Assembly (NCBI RefSeq): GCF_001297015.1
Contig: NZ_LIGE01000037.1
Coordinates: 1 to 64,000, forward strand
DNA: 64,000 nucleotides
Source of the DNA: Pseudomonas sp. RIT-PI-r
GTDB lineage: Bacteria > Pseudomonadota > Gammaproteobacteria > Pseudomonadales > Pseudomonadaceae
Direction of reading: 5' to 3'
The position numbers and the translations under genes are program-made. The notes beneath the pieces were generated by a model that worked only from the letters and a program-made list of their open reading frames with translations, was not told the origin of the DNA and made no database searches. Position 1 is the first letter of the stretch. Each line of letters starts with the position of its first letter. This document shows positions 1 through 7,439 of this stretch, one piece after another.

Positions 1-55
1 CTTCGGCAGCTCCTACACCGATCCCCGTAGGAGCTGCCGAAGGCTGCGATCTTTT
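1..55. repeat. REP palindrome, type B (right part of a pair)
   Basis: Two inverted arms of the family 'CTTCGGCAGCTCCTAC' / 'GTAGGAGCTGCCGAAGG' followed by GCTGCGATCTTTT. Further copies lie at 7353-7427 and 10791-10865, with a single arm at 13861-13893. It sits just beyond the stop codon of the first gene, the usual intergenic place for Pseudomonas REP elements. The left end may continue outside the window. Confidence 0.8.
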
Positions 56-845
56 AGCGCAAGCGGCTATAACCGAGTTCTTCAGCCTCGCGCTGATAAT
101 CGAGCAGGATCTGATAATCGCTCTCGCTAGCCGCAAGCACCTCAGGCAATCCCAATGTCTGCACGACATCAGGGAGTTCGCGCAAGGCTTCATTCATTAC
201 CTGTCGGAGCTGCTCGATCTGCTCATCCGTAGCGCTACCGATCGTAATGAACGGTAAGGTCGGGCTCAACGCACTGCGCGCGATCACTCGCAAGGCGTTG
301 ACCTCTTCCGGCGCATATTGCGCGAGATAGGCATAGGTTACGCTGTCGATAGCCGCCAGATCGGCGCGGTATTCCCGCAGCAAGCGCAGACTTTCCCGAT
401 GACCGCCGCTGACCTCGACTGTGGCGAAGAACCGGCCACTTTGCTGCAACGGCGCCAGACGCTGACGCAGCAGGTTCATGCCACTGTTGGAGTCCTCACT
501 GTTGATTACCCCGCGACTGTCGCGCAACTCCGCCAGGGTTTTGCGTGGGTCGTCAGCGCGACCGAGGATCAGGCTGCAATGATTGCCGGCGCTGGCGTCG
601 GGGAGTTCGTAGCGTGGGCGGCCGACGATGCGCACTTGTCCGCGCAATGCAGTCATCAGCGGATAGCCGCAGGTTTGTGTGAGCAGTAGATCGGGGGATA
701 ACCAGAGTTCTGGCAGTGACAGGCCCTCAGCGCTCAGACGAGTGTGGCCAAGTTGCTTGAGAATGCGCGCAATCCAGCGTTCATTGGCCGCGCGGATGGG
801 CTCGGGGGCGATGTACATCAGGAGTTCGGTGTGGTGTTGGGTCAT
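54..845 (-). CDS. PhnD-like substrate-binding protein, apparently cytoplasmic
   Basis: About 263 residues resembling phosphate/phosphonate-type periplasmic binding proteins (PhnD family). Visible signs are the internal LRGQVRIVGRP, the SRGVINSEDSNSGMN segment typical of the ligand cleft, and LREYRADLAAIDSVTYAYLA. I chose the ATG at 845 (MTQHHTELLMYI), because longer in-frame extensions run into the REP element upstream. With this start there is no signal peptide, and no ABC permease or ATPase gene lies nearby. The fold assignment is fairly safe; the ligand is unknown. It may act as a cytosolic binding or sensor protein rather than a transporter component. Confidence 0.75.
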   Translation of the reverse strand: MTQHHTELLMYIAPEPIRAANERWIARILKQLGHTRLSAEGLSLPELWLSPDLLLTQTCGYPLMTALRGQVRIVGRPRYELPDASAGNHCSLILGRADDPRKTLAELRDSRGVINSEDSNSGMNLLRQRLAPLQQSGRFFATVEVSGGHRESLRLLREYRADLAAIDSVTYAYLAQYAPEEVNALRVIARSALSPTLPFITIGSATDEQIEQLRQVMNEALRELPDVVQTLGLPEVLAASESDYQILLDYQREAEELGYSRLR

Positions 846-874
846 ACATTTTTTCCCGGTAAACACAAATCCAA

Positions 875-963
875 TGTAGGAGTGAGCCTGCTCGCGATAG
901 CGGTGCATCAGTGACATCTTCAGTGCCTGAGACACCGCTATCGCGAGCAGGCTCACTCGTACA
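875..963. repeat. REP pair, type A
   Basis: Inverted arms GTAGGAGTGAGCCTGCTCGC and its complement flank about 35 bases of variable sequence. This is the commonest repeat family here; other copies are at 2679, 20675, 23731, 29074, 33194, 42890 (arms in reversed order), 52390 and 60153. Confidence 0.9.
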
Positions 964-984
964 GGGGGTTGTGGTGTTCTTGGG

Positions 985-1926
985 TCAGTGGAAGGGATGT
1001 TGCGGACTGTCGATCGGCTTGAAGCCATTGCGTCGCCAGAGCTCGCCATGCCCTTGCGCCAGAACCCCGCCACTGCGCGCGATCCACTGCTCGCGATGCG
1101 TCCGGTAGACCTTGGGCAAGTCGTACCACGCAAGCTTGGGCAAATCGTGATGCACCAGGTGAAAATTCAGATTCAGAAACAACCAGCGCCACGGCCAAGC
1201 CGCTTCGTTCAACACCGTGCGCTGTTCCGGTTGCGCATGCGGGCGATGTTCATGATAGGAACGGATCATCGCAATCGACAGCGCCGGCACGCTGATCAGC
1301 AGCAGGTAATACCAGACCGGCAGCACACTGAAACGGGCAATGAACCACAGCATCAATAATGTGAACGCAGCATGCGTCAGCCACATCAACCAAGCCTGGC
1401 GCTCGCCATTCTTCAGTCGCATCAATTCTTCTTTGACCAGCGCCATCAATGCCAACGGCGCTCCGATCACGAAGCGGCCAAGGACGGTTTTGTTCAGCCA
1501 ATGCAAACTGCGTTCGAACAGCGAACTGCCCTGCCAGCCTGCTGCCGTCAGGTAACGGCTTTCCGGATCGACGCCGGGCACGGTCAGATCCTCATCGCGG
1601 TGATGCAGCAAATGACTGTCGCGATACAACGTGTACGGATACCAGACCGCGAACGGCGCATAGCCAAGGATTTTGTTGAACAAGGTCCAGCGCGTCGGAT
1701 GTCCGTGAAGCAGTTCGTGCTGTACCGACAACCACAGCACCAGCAGCGGGATCAGCAGCAATGTGCTCAAGCCACGACCGAGCCACTGACTATTGAGAAC
1801 AATGGCGAACCAGCCGCCATAGACGCCGATCAGCAACAGCCAGGTTGGCCATTCAGTGCGGGCGGTAAAGCGTTGGCGCAGGGTCTCGATCTGTTGACGA
1901 TGGGCGGCGTCGAAGTAATGGGGCAT
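985..1926 (-). CDS. Fatty acid desaturase family membrane protein
   Basis: About 313 residues with the three histidine clusters of membrane di-iron desaturases/hydroxylases: HELLHGH, HLLHHRD and HLVHHDLP near the C-terminus, plus HEHRPH before the last box. Hydrophobic stretches (WLLLIGVYGGWFAIVL, STLLLIPLLVLWL, AFTLLMLWFIARF, YYLLLISVPALSIAM) fit a four-helix membrane protein. These His residues bind the two irons that activate oxygen. The substrate (acyl lipid, beta-carotene-like or other) cannot be told. The ATG at 1926 (MPHYFDAAH) was preferred to an upstream TTG at 1977; neither has a strong ribosome-binding site, so the start is uncertain. Confidence 0.8.
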   Translation of the reverse strand: MPHYFDAAHRQQIETLRQRFTARTEWPTWLLLIGVYGGWFAIVLNSQWLGRGLSTLLLIPLLVLWLSVQHELLHGHPTRWTLFNKILGYAPFAVWYPYTLYRDSHLLHHRDEDLTVPGVDPESRYLTAAGWQGSSLFERSLHWLNKTVLGRFVIGAPLALMALVKEELMRLKNGERQAWLMWLTHAAFTLLMLWFIARFSVLPVWYYLLLISVPALSIAMIRSYHEHRPHAQPEQRTVLNEAAWPWRWLFLNLNFHLVHHDLPKLAWYDLPKVYRTHREQWIARSGGVLAQGHGELWRRNGFKPIDSPQHPFH

Positions 1927-2038
1927 GGCGTTGCTCGGAACGGGGATCGTCCCCTTCTGTGCAACGACGCTATGCAATCTTGCAGATTATTTTCGGGTGC
2001 AGGCAGGAGCCCGAGAGCCGGGCTCCGGAAAGGCGTGA

Positions 2039-2149
2039 TCAATGGCCGAAGATGTCGACTTTCTTGGCTTTCTTCTCCGCGCGCTTTTCAATCGCGGTCT
2101 TGGCCGGTTTCTTCTTCGCGGCTTTCTTTGAATCCATACCTTTGGACAT
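2039..2149 (-). CDS. Lysine-rich 36-residue mini-protein
   Basis: Short ORF of 36 codons (MSKGMDSKK...KKVDIFGH) with 12 Lys and 1 Arg. A TGGAG ribosome-binding site lies about 9 bases upstream of the ATG. The lower strand stays open upstream as far as 2422, but the SD and composition favour this short start. The highly basic, helix-forming Ala/Lys composition suggests nucleic acid or ribosome contact, but this is inference. It has no operon partner: the desaturase gene follows about 110 bases downstream on the same strand and a GNAT gene diverges upstream. Confidence 0.6.
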   Translation of the reverse strand: MSKGMDSKKAAKKKPAKTAIEKRAEKKAKKVDIFGH

Positions 2150-2251
2150 GATGCGTACTCCACTCACAGGGGATGTGAGGTCAGGTATACACCTATCCAG
2201 AGCCGTGCGTTCTTTTATAATCGGCGCTTTGCCCACCGACAGTCCGATCCC

Positions 2252-2668
2252 ATGCCCGACACCCAATACAGCCTGCTCGACGAGTCGCTTTGGCCGTTGA
2301 TGAACAAGTTTTACCGCAGCCATCAATCGTCGATGAAAGCTGTTCGCGAGGCACAATTGTGGGTCGCTCGGCGGGGAGAGATTGTCGCCGCGCTGTGCTT
2401 GCGGCCGGTTGCGGGCGGGCATTGGTTGACCGGGTTATTCGTTGATCCGGGGTGCCGGGATCAGGGGATTGCGGCGCATTTGATGTCGGCTGCGGTGAAG
2501 GGTGTCAGCGAGCCGGTGTGGCTGTTCTGTCATCCGGATCTGCGGGAGTTTTATGAACGATGCGGGTTCACGTTCGACCCGGCGCTGCCCCAGGCGATGG
2601 CGGAGCGCTTGAGCCGGTATGCGCGGAGCAAGCCGATGATTGCGATGGAACGCAAGCCTTCAATCTGA
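2252..2668 (+). CDS. GNAT family N-acetyltransferase
   Basis: 138 residues. The acetyl-CoA-binding motif A is visible as LFVDPGCRDQGIAAHLM (around residues 66-82; pattern Q/R-x-x-G-x-G/A), followed by the beta-5/alpha-4 region LFCHPDLREFYERCGF, the usual FYxxxGF signature of the family. The start ATG at 2252 gives MPDTQYSLLDES. The acceptor substrate is unknown. A REP pair follows directly. Confidence 0.85.
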   Translation: MPDTQYSLLDESLWPLMNKFYRSHQSSMKAVREAQLWVARRGEIVAALCLRPVAGGHWLTGLFVDPGCRDQGIAAHLMSAAVKGVSEPVWLFCHPDLREFYERCGFTFDPALPQAMAERLSRYARSKPMIAMERKPSI

Positions 2669-2678
2669 CGCGAATCCT

Positions 2679-2767
2679 TGTAGGAGTGAGCCTGCTCACG
2701 ATAGCGGTGTGTCAGTCACCGAAAATGTCACTGACAGACCGCTATCGCGAGCAGGCTCACTCCTACA
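2679..2767. repeat. REP pair, type A
   Basis: Inverted arms of the GTAGGAGTGAGCCTGCTC family between the convergent GNAT and peptide deformylase genes. It is followed by a run of ten G that could be slippage-prone. Confidence 0.9.
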
Positions 2768-2792
2768 GGGGGGGGGGTGGTGTTCTCGGGGA

Positions 2793-3332
2793 TCAATCGT
2801 CAGCGGTGGGATCGAGATCCGGGAACATCACTTCGGTAAAACCGAACTTGCTGAAATCGGTGATGCGCGACGGATACAACCGGCCGATCAAGTGATCGCA
2901 TTCATGCTGCACCACCCGCGCGTGAAAACCCGAAGCCACACGCACAATCGGCTCGCCCTTCGGATCAAATCCTTCATAGCGAATCTGCTGATAACGATCC
3001 ACCGCGCCACGCAAACCCGGCACCGACAAACAGCCCTCAAAGCCTTCTTCCGTCAACGGACTCAACGGCGTGATCAGCGGATTGATCAGGATTGTCTGCG
3101 GCACCGCTTCAGCGTCCGGGTAACGTTCGCTGTGTTCGAAACCAAAGATCACCAGTTGCAGATCGACACCGATCTGCGGCGCAGCCAGGCCAACGCCACC
3201 GACGCTTTCCATGGTCTGGAACATATCGTCGATCAATTGCCACAGCTCGGGGCTGTCGAACATCTCGGCCGGCACCGGCGGCGCTATGCGCAGCAGGCGC
3301 TCGTCGCCCATTTTCAGAATTTCACGGATCAT
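2793..3332 (-). CDS. def: Peptide deformylase (second-copy type)
   Basis: 179 residues. Removes the formyl group from the N-terminal Met of new proteins in the cytoplasm. All three metal-site motifs are present: GVGLAAPQIG (46-55), EGCLSVPG with the metal-ligand Cys at 101, and the HECDH zinc/iron-binding helix (143-147) with catalytic Glu144. The usual def-fmt operon is absent; the gene instead follows the YihY/BrkB gene after a 2-base gap, so this is probably the additional deformylase paralogue that pseudomonads carry. Confidence 0.95.
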   Translation of the reverse strand: MIREILKMGDERLLRIAPPVPAEMFDSPELWQLIDDMFQTMESVGGVGLAAPQIGVDLQLVIFGFEHSERYPDAEAVPQTILINPLITPLSPLTEEGFEGCLSVPGLRGAVDRYQQIRYEGFDPKGEPIVRVASGFHARVVQHECDHLIGRLYPSRITDFSKFGFTEVMFPDLDPTADD

Positions 3333-3334
3333 GA

Positions 3335-4285
3335 TCAGACTTCGTCAGTGTCCGGCTTGAGCGAGTGATCGCGACCCAGGCCAGAGACGTGTTGTTTGGG
3401 ATGCTCATCGAGTTCGCCGGGGACTTTTTCACCCGCGTCCTTGCCCTCGCTGGACATGTGCTCGATCACCGCATTCATCTCCGCGCCGAGCAGCAACACC
3501 GCAGCGGAAATGTAGAAATACAGCAACAGCACGATGATGGCGCCGATGCTGCCATACATCGCGTTGTAGTTGGCGAAGGTTTTCACATAAAACGCGAAAC
3601 CCAACGAAGCGATGATCCACACCACCACGGCCAGTACCGAGCCCGGGGTGATGAAGCGGAACTCCTGTTTGACGTCGGGCATGACGTAGTAGATCAATGC
3701 CACCGCAACCATCATCAGAATCACGATTACTGGCCAGCGCGCGATGGTCCACACGGTGACGATGAAGTCTTCCAGCCCAACCTGCGCGGCGATCCAGCCC
3801 ATCACCTGCGGCCCGAGCACCATCAGTGCGGCAGCCACCAGCAGCATGCCGGCGATGCCAACGGTGTAGAAAATCGACAGCGGGAAACGTTTCCAGATCG
3901 GCCGCCCTTCGACCACATCGTACGCGGCGTTCATCGCGCTCATCATCAACCGCACACCCGCGGACGCGGTATAGAGGGCAATCACGATACCGACCGAGAG
4001 CAGGCCGCCCTTGGACTGCTGCAACTGGTCGATTACCGGGTTGACCTGCTCCAGCGCCTGCGGCGGCAAGACCAGTTCCGACTGCAGGCGCAGCCAGGAG
4101 AAGAAGTCCGGCAGGTGCAGAAAACCGATCAGCGCGATCAGGAACAGAATGAACGGGAACAGCGAGAACAGCATCTGGTAGGCCAGTGCCGAGGCGTAGG
4201 TCGACATCTCGTCGTCGACGAACTCAGTGACCGTACGCACCATCACCCGGTGCAGGGGCAGACCTTTCATGTCTGGAAATATCAT
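3335..4285 (-). CDS. YihY/BrkB family inner membrane protein
   Basis: 316 residues with about six membrane helices (for example MLFSLFPFILFLIALIGFL, LLSVGIVIALYTASAGVRLMM, FYTVGIAGMLLVAAALMVLG and the last IIVLLLYFYISAAVLLLGAEMNAV). The family was once called 'ribonuclease BN', but that assignment is no longer accepted; its role is unknown. The C-terminus is a charged cytoplasmic tail. The start has a good AAAGGAG ribosome-binding site. It ends 2 bases before the def gene, so the two are likely cotranscribed. Confidence 0.88.
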   Translation of the reverse strand: MIFPDMKGLPLHRVMVRTVTEFVDDEMSTYASALAYQMLFSLFPFILFLIALIGFLHLPDFFSWLRLQSELVLPPQALEQVNPVIDQLQQSKGGLLSVGIVIALYTASAGVRLMMSAMNAAYDVVEGRPIWKRFPLSIFYTVGIAGMLLVAAALMVLGPQVMGWIAAQVGLEDFIVTVWTIARWPVIVILMMVAVALIYYVMPDVKQEFRFITPGSVLAVVVWIIASLGFAFYVKTFANYNAMYGSIGAIIVLLLYFYISAAVLLLGAEMNAVIEHMSSEGKDAGEKVPGELDEHPKQHVSGLGRDHSLKPDTDEV

Positions 4286-4399
4286 TCGCGTCTCCTTTCG
4301 CCGCAGAACAGGTTGAAGTCGTGGCGACTCAGGGGCCGTTTTTTACATCACGGTAGCTTGTTTGGCGAACCTTGATGGGTGTCAGCAGGATTTCGACAC

Positions 4400-4424
4400 A
4401 AAAACGGCCATCCTTGGATGGCCG
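4400..4424 (-). terminator. Rho-independent terminator of csbD gene
   Basis: Perfect hairpin CGGCCATCC-TT-GGATGGCCG followed, on the minus strand, by TTTTT. It lies 26 bases past the csbD stop codon. Confidence 0.85.
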
Positions 4425-4449
4425 CTCATGTATTTCGTTCAAGGCTGAA

Positions 4450-4641
4450 TTACGCCTTGTCGACGCCTTTTTTGACAGCGTCTTTGGCTTTGCCTACAGC
4501 CTGCTGGGCTTCACCTTTTTTCTCTTGAATCTTGCCCTCGGCTTGCAGCTTGCTGTTGTCGGTAGCTTTACCGACGCCTTGCTTGACGTTGCCGACGGCT
4601 TCGTTGGCCATGCCTTTTACTTTATCGCCTGTGCTACTCAT
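4450..4641 (-). CDS. CsbD-like stress protein
   Basis: 63 residues: MSSTGDKVKGMANEAVGNVKQGVGK, with repeated K-G-x-A-x-E/K-A-x-G-x-x-K units typical of the CsbD family. These are small hydrophilic proteins induced in general stress or stationary phase in many bacteria; the molecular role is not known. A GGAGAAATACC ribosome-binding site precedes the ATG, and a strong terminator follows. It is a single-gene unit. Confidence 0.9.
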   Translation of the reverse strand: MSSTGDKVKGMANEAVGNVKQGVGKATDNSKLQAEGKIQEKKGEAQQAVGKAKDAVKKGVDKA

Positions 4642-4838
4642 GGTATTTCTCCGCGATGCATGAAGGGGGAAAAGTCAGTACGTAATGATTGACTGGCCGG
4701 GTTTGCGCCAAGTTTCATTTATTTTCAGCGGCTCATTTCGTCGCGGCGAGCAGGTTGGGCTTTATGTTTGCAGACAATGCCCCGAGAATGCGCAGCATAG
4801 GGGCGCCATGCGCCTGAGACCGATCCCGCAGGAATGTT

Positions 4839-5216
4839 ATGAAACTCGATAAAAAGCAGGCCATCGCCCGTCGCAACCAGGAACTGGGCGGCGCTGTGCT
4901 CGGCACCAACAACTGCCACTTCGCCGAACTGAACCGTAACCGCAACATCTGGTGGTTCGATCTGCCGGTATCGCGCCTGGCGGTCGGCCAGTACGAGTGG
5001 ATTCACCTGCTGATGCACACGCCGGCGACCGACGAACTGCTGCACCTGAAAGTGCCGACGGTGTTTTTGCGTGAAAAGCTCGAAGGGCTGGTGATTCGCA
5101 ACGAGGGCAAGCGCAAGGCGGCATTGAGCCTGGAATTGAGTGCGGACAAGGATTCGTATCTGCAGGACATGCGTCCGTCGGGGACCAATGTGAATTTCGC
5201 GCCGTTCCGTCAATAG
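4839..5216 (+). CDS. Conserved hypothetical protein, 125 residues
   Basis: MKLDKKQAIARRNQELGGAVLGTNNCHFAELN... is a soluble protein with no signal peptide and no membrane segment. I do not recognise a named domain. The sequence has balanced charge and predicted beta strands (NRNIWWFDLPVSRL, HLKVPTVFLREKLEGLVIR) and looks like a real, well-folded protein with normal codon use. The start is supported by 'GCAGGAATGTT' upstream. It stands alone: csbD diverges upstream and a long palindromic repeat lies downstream. Confidence 0.75.
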   Translation: MKLDKKQAIARRNQELGGAVLGTNNCHFAELNRNRNIWWFDLPVSRLAVGQYEWIHLLMHTPATDELLHLKVPTVFLREKLEGLVIRNEGKRKAALSLELSADKDSYLQDMRPSGTNVNFAPFRQ

Positions 5217-5228
5217 CCCTTCTACGCT

Positions 5229-5338
5229 GATCGTTCCCACGCTCCGCGTGGGAATGCATCTCGGGACGCTCTGCGTCCCTGCAATGCTGGACGCGGAGCG
5301 TCCGGGGCGGCATTCCCACGCGGAGCGTGGGAACGATC
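5229..5338. repeat. Long palindromic repeat, type E (110 bp)
   Basis: Near-perfect inverted repeat with nested arms: GATCGTTCCCACGC...GCGTGGGAACGATC outside and GGGACGCTCTGCGTCC / GGACGCGGAGCGTCC inside. A second, closely similar copy is at 49121-49225 between arcB and arcC. It carries no coding content. Confidence 0.9.
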
Positions 5339-5363
5339 ACCTGAAACCCTGCCTCGCACCAAC

Positions 5364-5393
5364 AAAAAGCCCCGCTGATGCGGGGCTTTTTGG
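5364..5393. terminator. Bidirectional terminator after fadD1
   Basis: Hairpin AGCCCCGC-TGAT-GCGGGGCT with an A-run on the left and a T-run on the right, so it can stop transcription in both directions. It lies a few bases after the fadD1 stop. Confidence 0.9.
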
Positions 5394-5394
5394 T

Positions 5395-7092
5395 TCAGGC
5401 GGCGGACTTGGCCTTGATCTTCTTCAGCTCTTCATCCCGCAACTCGCGGCGCAGGATCTTGCCGACGTTGGTGGTCGGCAGCGCATCACGGAACTCCACC
5501 GAGCGCGGCACCTTGTAACCAGTGACGTTGGCACGCATGTGATCCATTACCTGCTCTTTGGTCAGGGTCACGCCTGGTTTGGCAACGATGAAAATCTTGA
5601 TCGCCTCGCCCGACTTCTCGTCCGGCACGCCAATGGCCGCGCACTGCAACACGCCTGGCAGGGTTGCCAGCACGTCTTCCAGTTCGTTCGGATAGACGTT
5701 GAAACCGGAGACCAGAATCATGTCTTTCTTGCGATCGACAATGCGCATGTAGCCGTCCGGCTGGATCAACGCGATGTCGCCGGTCTTCAGCCAGCCATCG
5801 CTGTCGAGCATTTCATCGGTGGCTTCCTGACGCTGCCAGTAACCCTTCATTACTTGCGGGCCCTTGACGCACAGTTCGCCGATTTCGCCCAGCGGCTGCT
5901 CGACACCGGCATCGTCGATGACTTTGCACAGGGTCGACGGCACTGGAATGCCGATGGTGCCGATCTGGATATGCTGGATCGGGTTGACCGTGGCCACCGG
6001 ACTGGTTTCGGTCATGCCGTAACCTTCGCAGATTGCACAACCGGTCACGGCTTTCCAGCGCTCGGCAGCGGCCAGTTGCAGGGCCATGCCGCCGGACAAG
6101 GTGACTTTCAGTGCGGAGAAATCCAGCTTGCGGAAAGCTTCGTTGTTGCACAGCGCCACGAACAGCGTGTTCAGCCCTACGAAACCGCTGAACTTCCACT
6201 TCGACAGTTCCTTGACCATCGCCGGCAGGTCACGCGGGTTGCTGATCAGGATGTTGTGGTTGCCGATCAGCATCATCGCCATGCAATGAAAAGTGAACGC
6301 ATAGATGTGGTACAGCGGCAGCGGCGTGATCAGGATCTCGCAGCCTTCGTTGAGGTTGGAGCCCATCAGCGCCTTGCATTGCAGCATGTTGGCGACGAGG
6401 TTGCGGTGGGTCAGCATCGCGCCCTTGGCCACGCCAGTGGTGCCGCCGGTGTATTGCAGCACCGCGACATCGCCGCTGTCCGGGTTGGCTTCAGCTACAG
6501 GCTGGCCCTGGCCTTTGCTCAATACGTCGTTGAACTTGATGGCGTTCGGCAGGTGATAGGCCGGGACCATTTTCTTCACGTATTTGATGACGCTGTTGAT
6601 CAGCAGGCGCTTGATCGGCGGCAGCAGGTCGGCGACTTCGGTGACGATGACGTGTTTGACGCCGGTTTTCGGCACCACGGCCTCAGCCAGATGCGCCATG
6701 TTTGCCAGGCAAACCAGGGCCTTGGCACCGGAATCGTTGAATTGGTGCTCCATTTCCCGCGCGGTATAGAGCGGGTTGGTATTGACCACGATCAGCCCCG
6801 CGCGGATCGCGCCGAAGACGGCCACCGGGTACTGCAGAACGTTGGGCAATTGCACGGCGATTCGATCACCGGGCTGCAAGTCGGTATGCTGTTGCAGATA
6901 CGCGGCAAACGCACCGGACAATTCGTACAGCTCACCGTAGGTGATTGTCTTGCCCAGGTTGCTGAAAGCCGGTTTGTTGGCGAAGCGTTGGCAGGATTGC
7001 TTCAACACTGCCTGAATGTTCGGATACTCGTCTGGATTGATGTCGGCAGCAATTCCAGCCGGGTATTTATCCTTCCAAAAGTCTTCGATCAT
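5395..7092 (-). CDS. fadD1: Long-chain acyl-CoA synthetase FadD1
   Basis: 565 residues. Activates fatty acids to acyl-CoA with ATP, the entry to beta-oxidation, at the inner membrane face. The AMP/ATP-binding P-loop is YTGGTTGVAKG (214-224); the second adenylate motif is GYGMTETSP (357-365); the hinge region GWLKTGDIA and the C-terminal catalytic Lys in GKILRREL are intact. The start has GAGGAGT 10 bases upstream. It is followed by a bidirectional terminator. Sequence and pairing with a second fadD, a hydrolase and PhaJ4 match the fadD1-fadD2 locus of P. aeruginosa. Confidence 0.95.
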   Translation of the reverse strand: MIEDFWKDKYPAGIAADINPDEYPNIQAVLKQSCQRFANKPAFSNLGKTITYGELYELSGAFAAYLQQHTDLQPGDRIAVQLPNVLQYPVAVFGAIRAGLIVVNTNPLYTAREMEHQFNDSGAKALVCLANMAHLAEAVVPKTGVKHVIVTEVADLLPPIKRLLINSVIKYVKKMVPAYHLPNAIKFNDVLSKGQGQPVAEANPDSGDVAVLQYTGGTTGVAKGAMLTHRNLVANMLQCKALMGSNLNEGCEILITPLPLYHIYAFTFHCMAMMLIGNHNILISNPRDLPAMVKELSKWKFSGFVGLNTLFVALCNNEAFRKLDFSALKVTLSGGMALQLAAAERWKAVTGCAICEGYGMTETSPVATVNPIQHIQIGTIGIPVPSTLCKVIDDAGVEQPLGEIGELCVKGPQVMKGYWQRQEATDEMLDSDGWLKTGDIALIQPDGYMRIVDRKKDMILVSGFNVYPNELEDVLATLPGVLQCAAIGVPDEKSGEAIKIFIVAKPGVTLTKEQVMDHMRANVTGYKVPRSVEFRDALPTTNVGKILRRELRDEELKKIKAKSAA

Positions 7093-7352
7093 GGAAGCCC
7101 ACTCCTCAGCAACGCGAATTCTTCACCGCATTTGATGCGATTATTATTGGTGTGTGTTTTGTATTGGTGAATCTGGCTTTCAGATAGGCCGAGAAGTCAC
7201 AAAGCGCGCCGAGAGTAGCAGCTTTGCCGAGGGTCGACCAGAGCCAAAAGCGGCCCATACAGTCATATTTATGACTCAAGACTTGCCAGCAGTCATTTTA
7301 GAGCAAAAATCCTATATCACCTTGAAAGCCCCGGTTTTCGTGGACTTAAAGC
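7093..7352. other. Intergenic region fadD2-fadD1
   Basis: AT-richer spacer upstream of fadD1. Short ORFs here lack ribosome-binding sites and recognisable sequence. It presumably holds the fadD1 promoter; I could not find a clear PsrA operator (GAAAC-N4-GTTTC). Confidence 0.4.
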
Positions 7353-7427
7353 AAAAGATCGCAGCCTTCGGCAGCGCCTACAGGAAATGCATTCCAAGGT
7401 AGGAGCTGCCGCAGGCTGCGATCTTTT
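7353..7427. repeat. REP pair, type B
   Basis: AAAAGATCGCAGCCTTCGGC and its inverted partner GCCGCAGGCTGCGATCTTTT flank a short spacer. It lies 12 bases downstream of the fadD2 stop, between fadD2 and fadD1. Confidence 0.9.
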
Positions 7428-7439
7428 CGCTGCTGTCGG

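Noticed and set aside
2768..2777. G-run after REP as a phase-variation tract
   Set aside because: It lies between convergent genes, outside any coding region or promoter, so slippage would have no evident effect.
5248..7170. 640-codon plus-strand ORF across fadD1
   Set aside because: Shadow ORF rich in His, Gln and Arg; opposite strand encodes a complete acyl-CoA synthetase.
7154..7402. 82-codon plus-strand ORF between fadD1 and fadD2
   Set aside because: No ribosome-binding site, no recognisable sequence, and its end lies inside a REP element.
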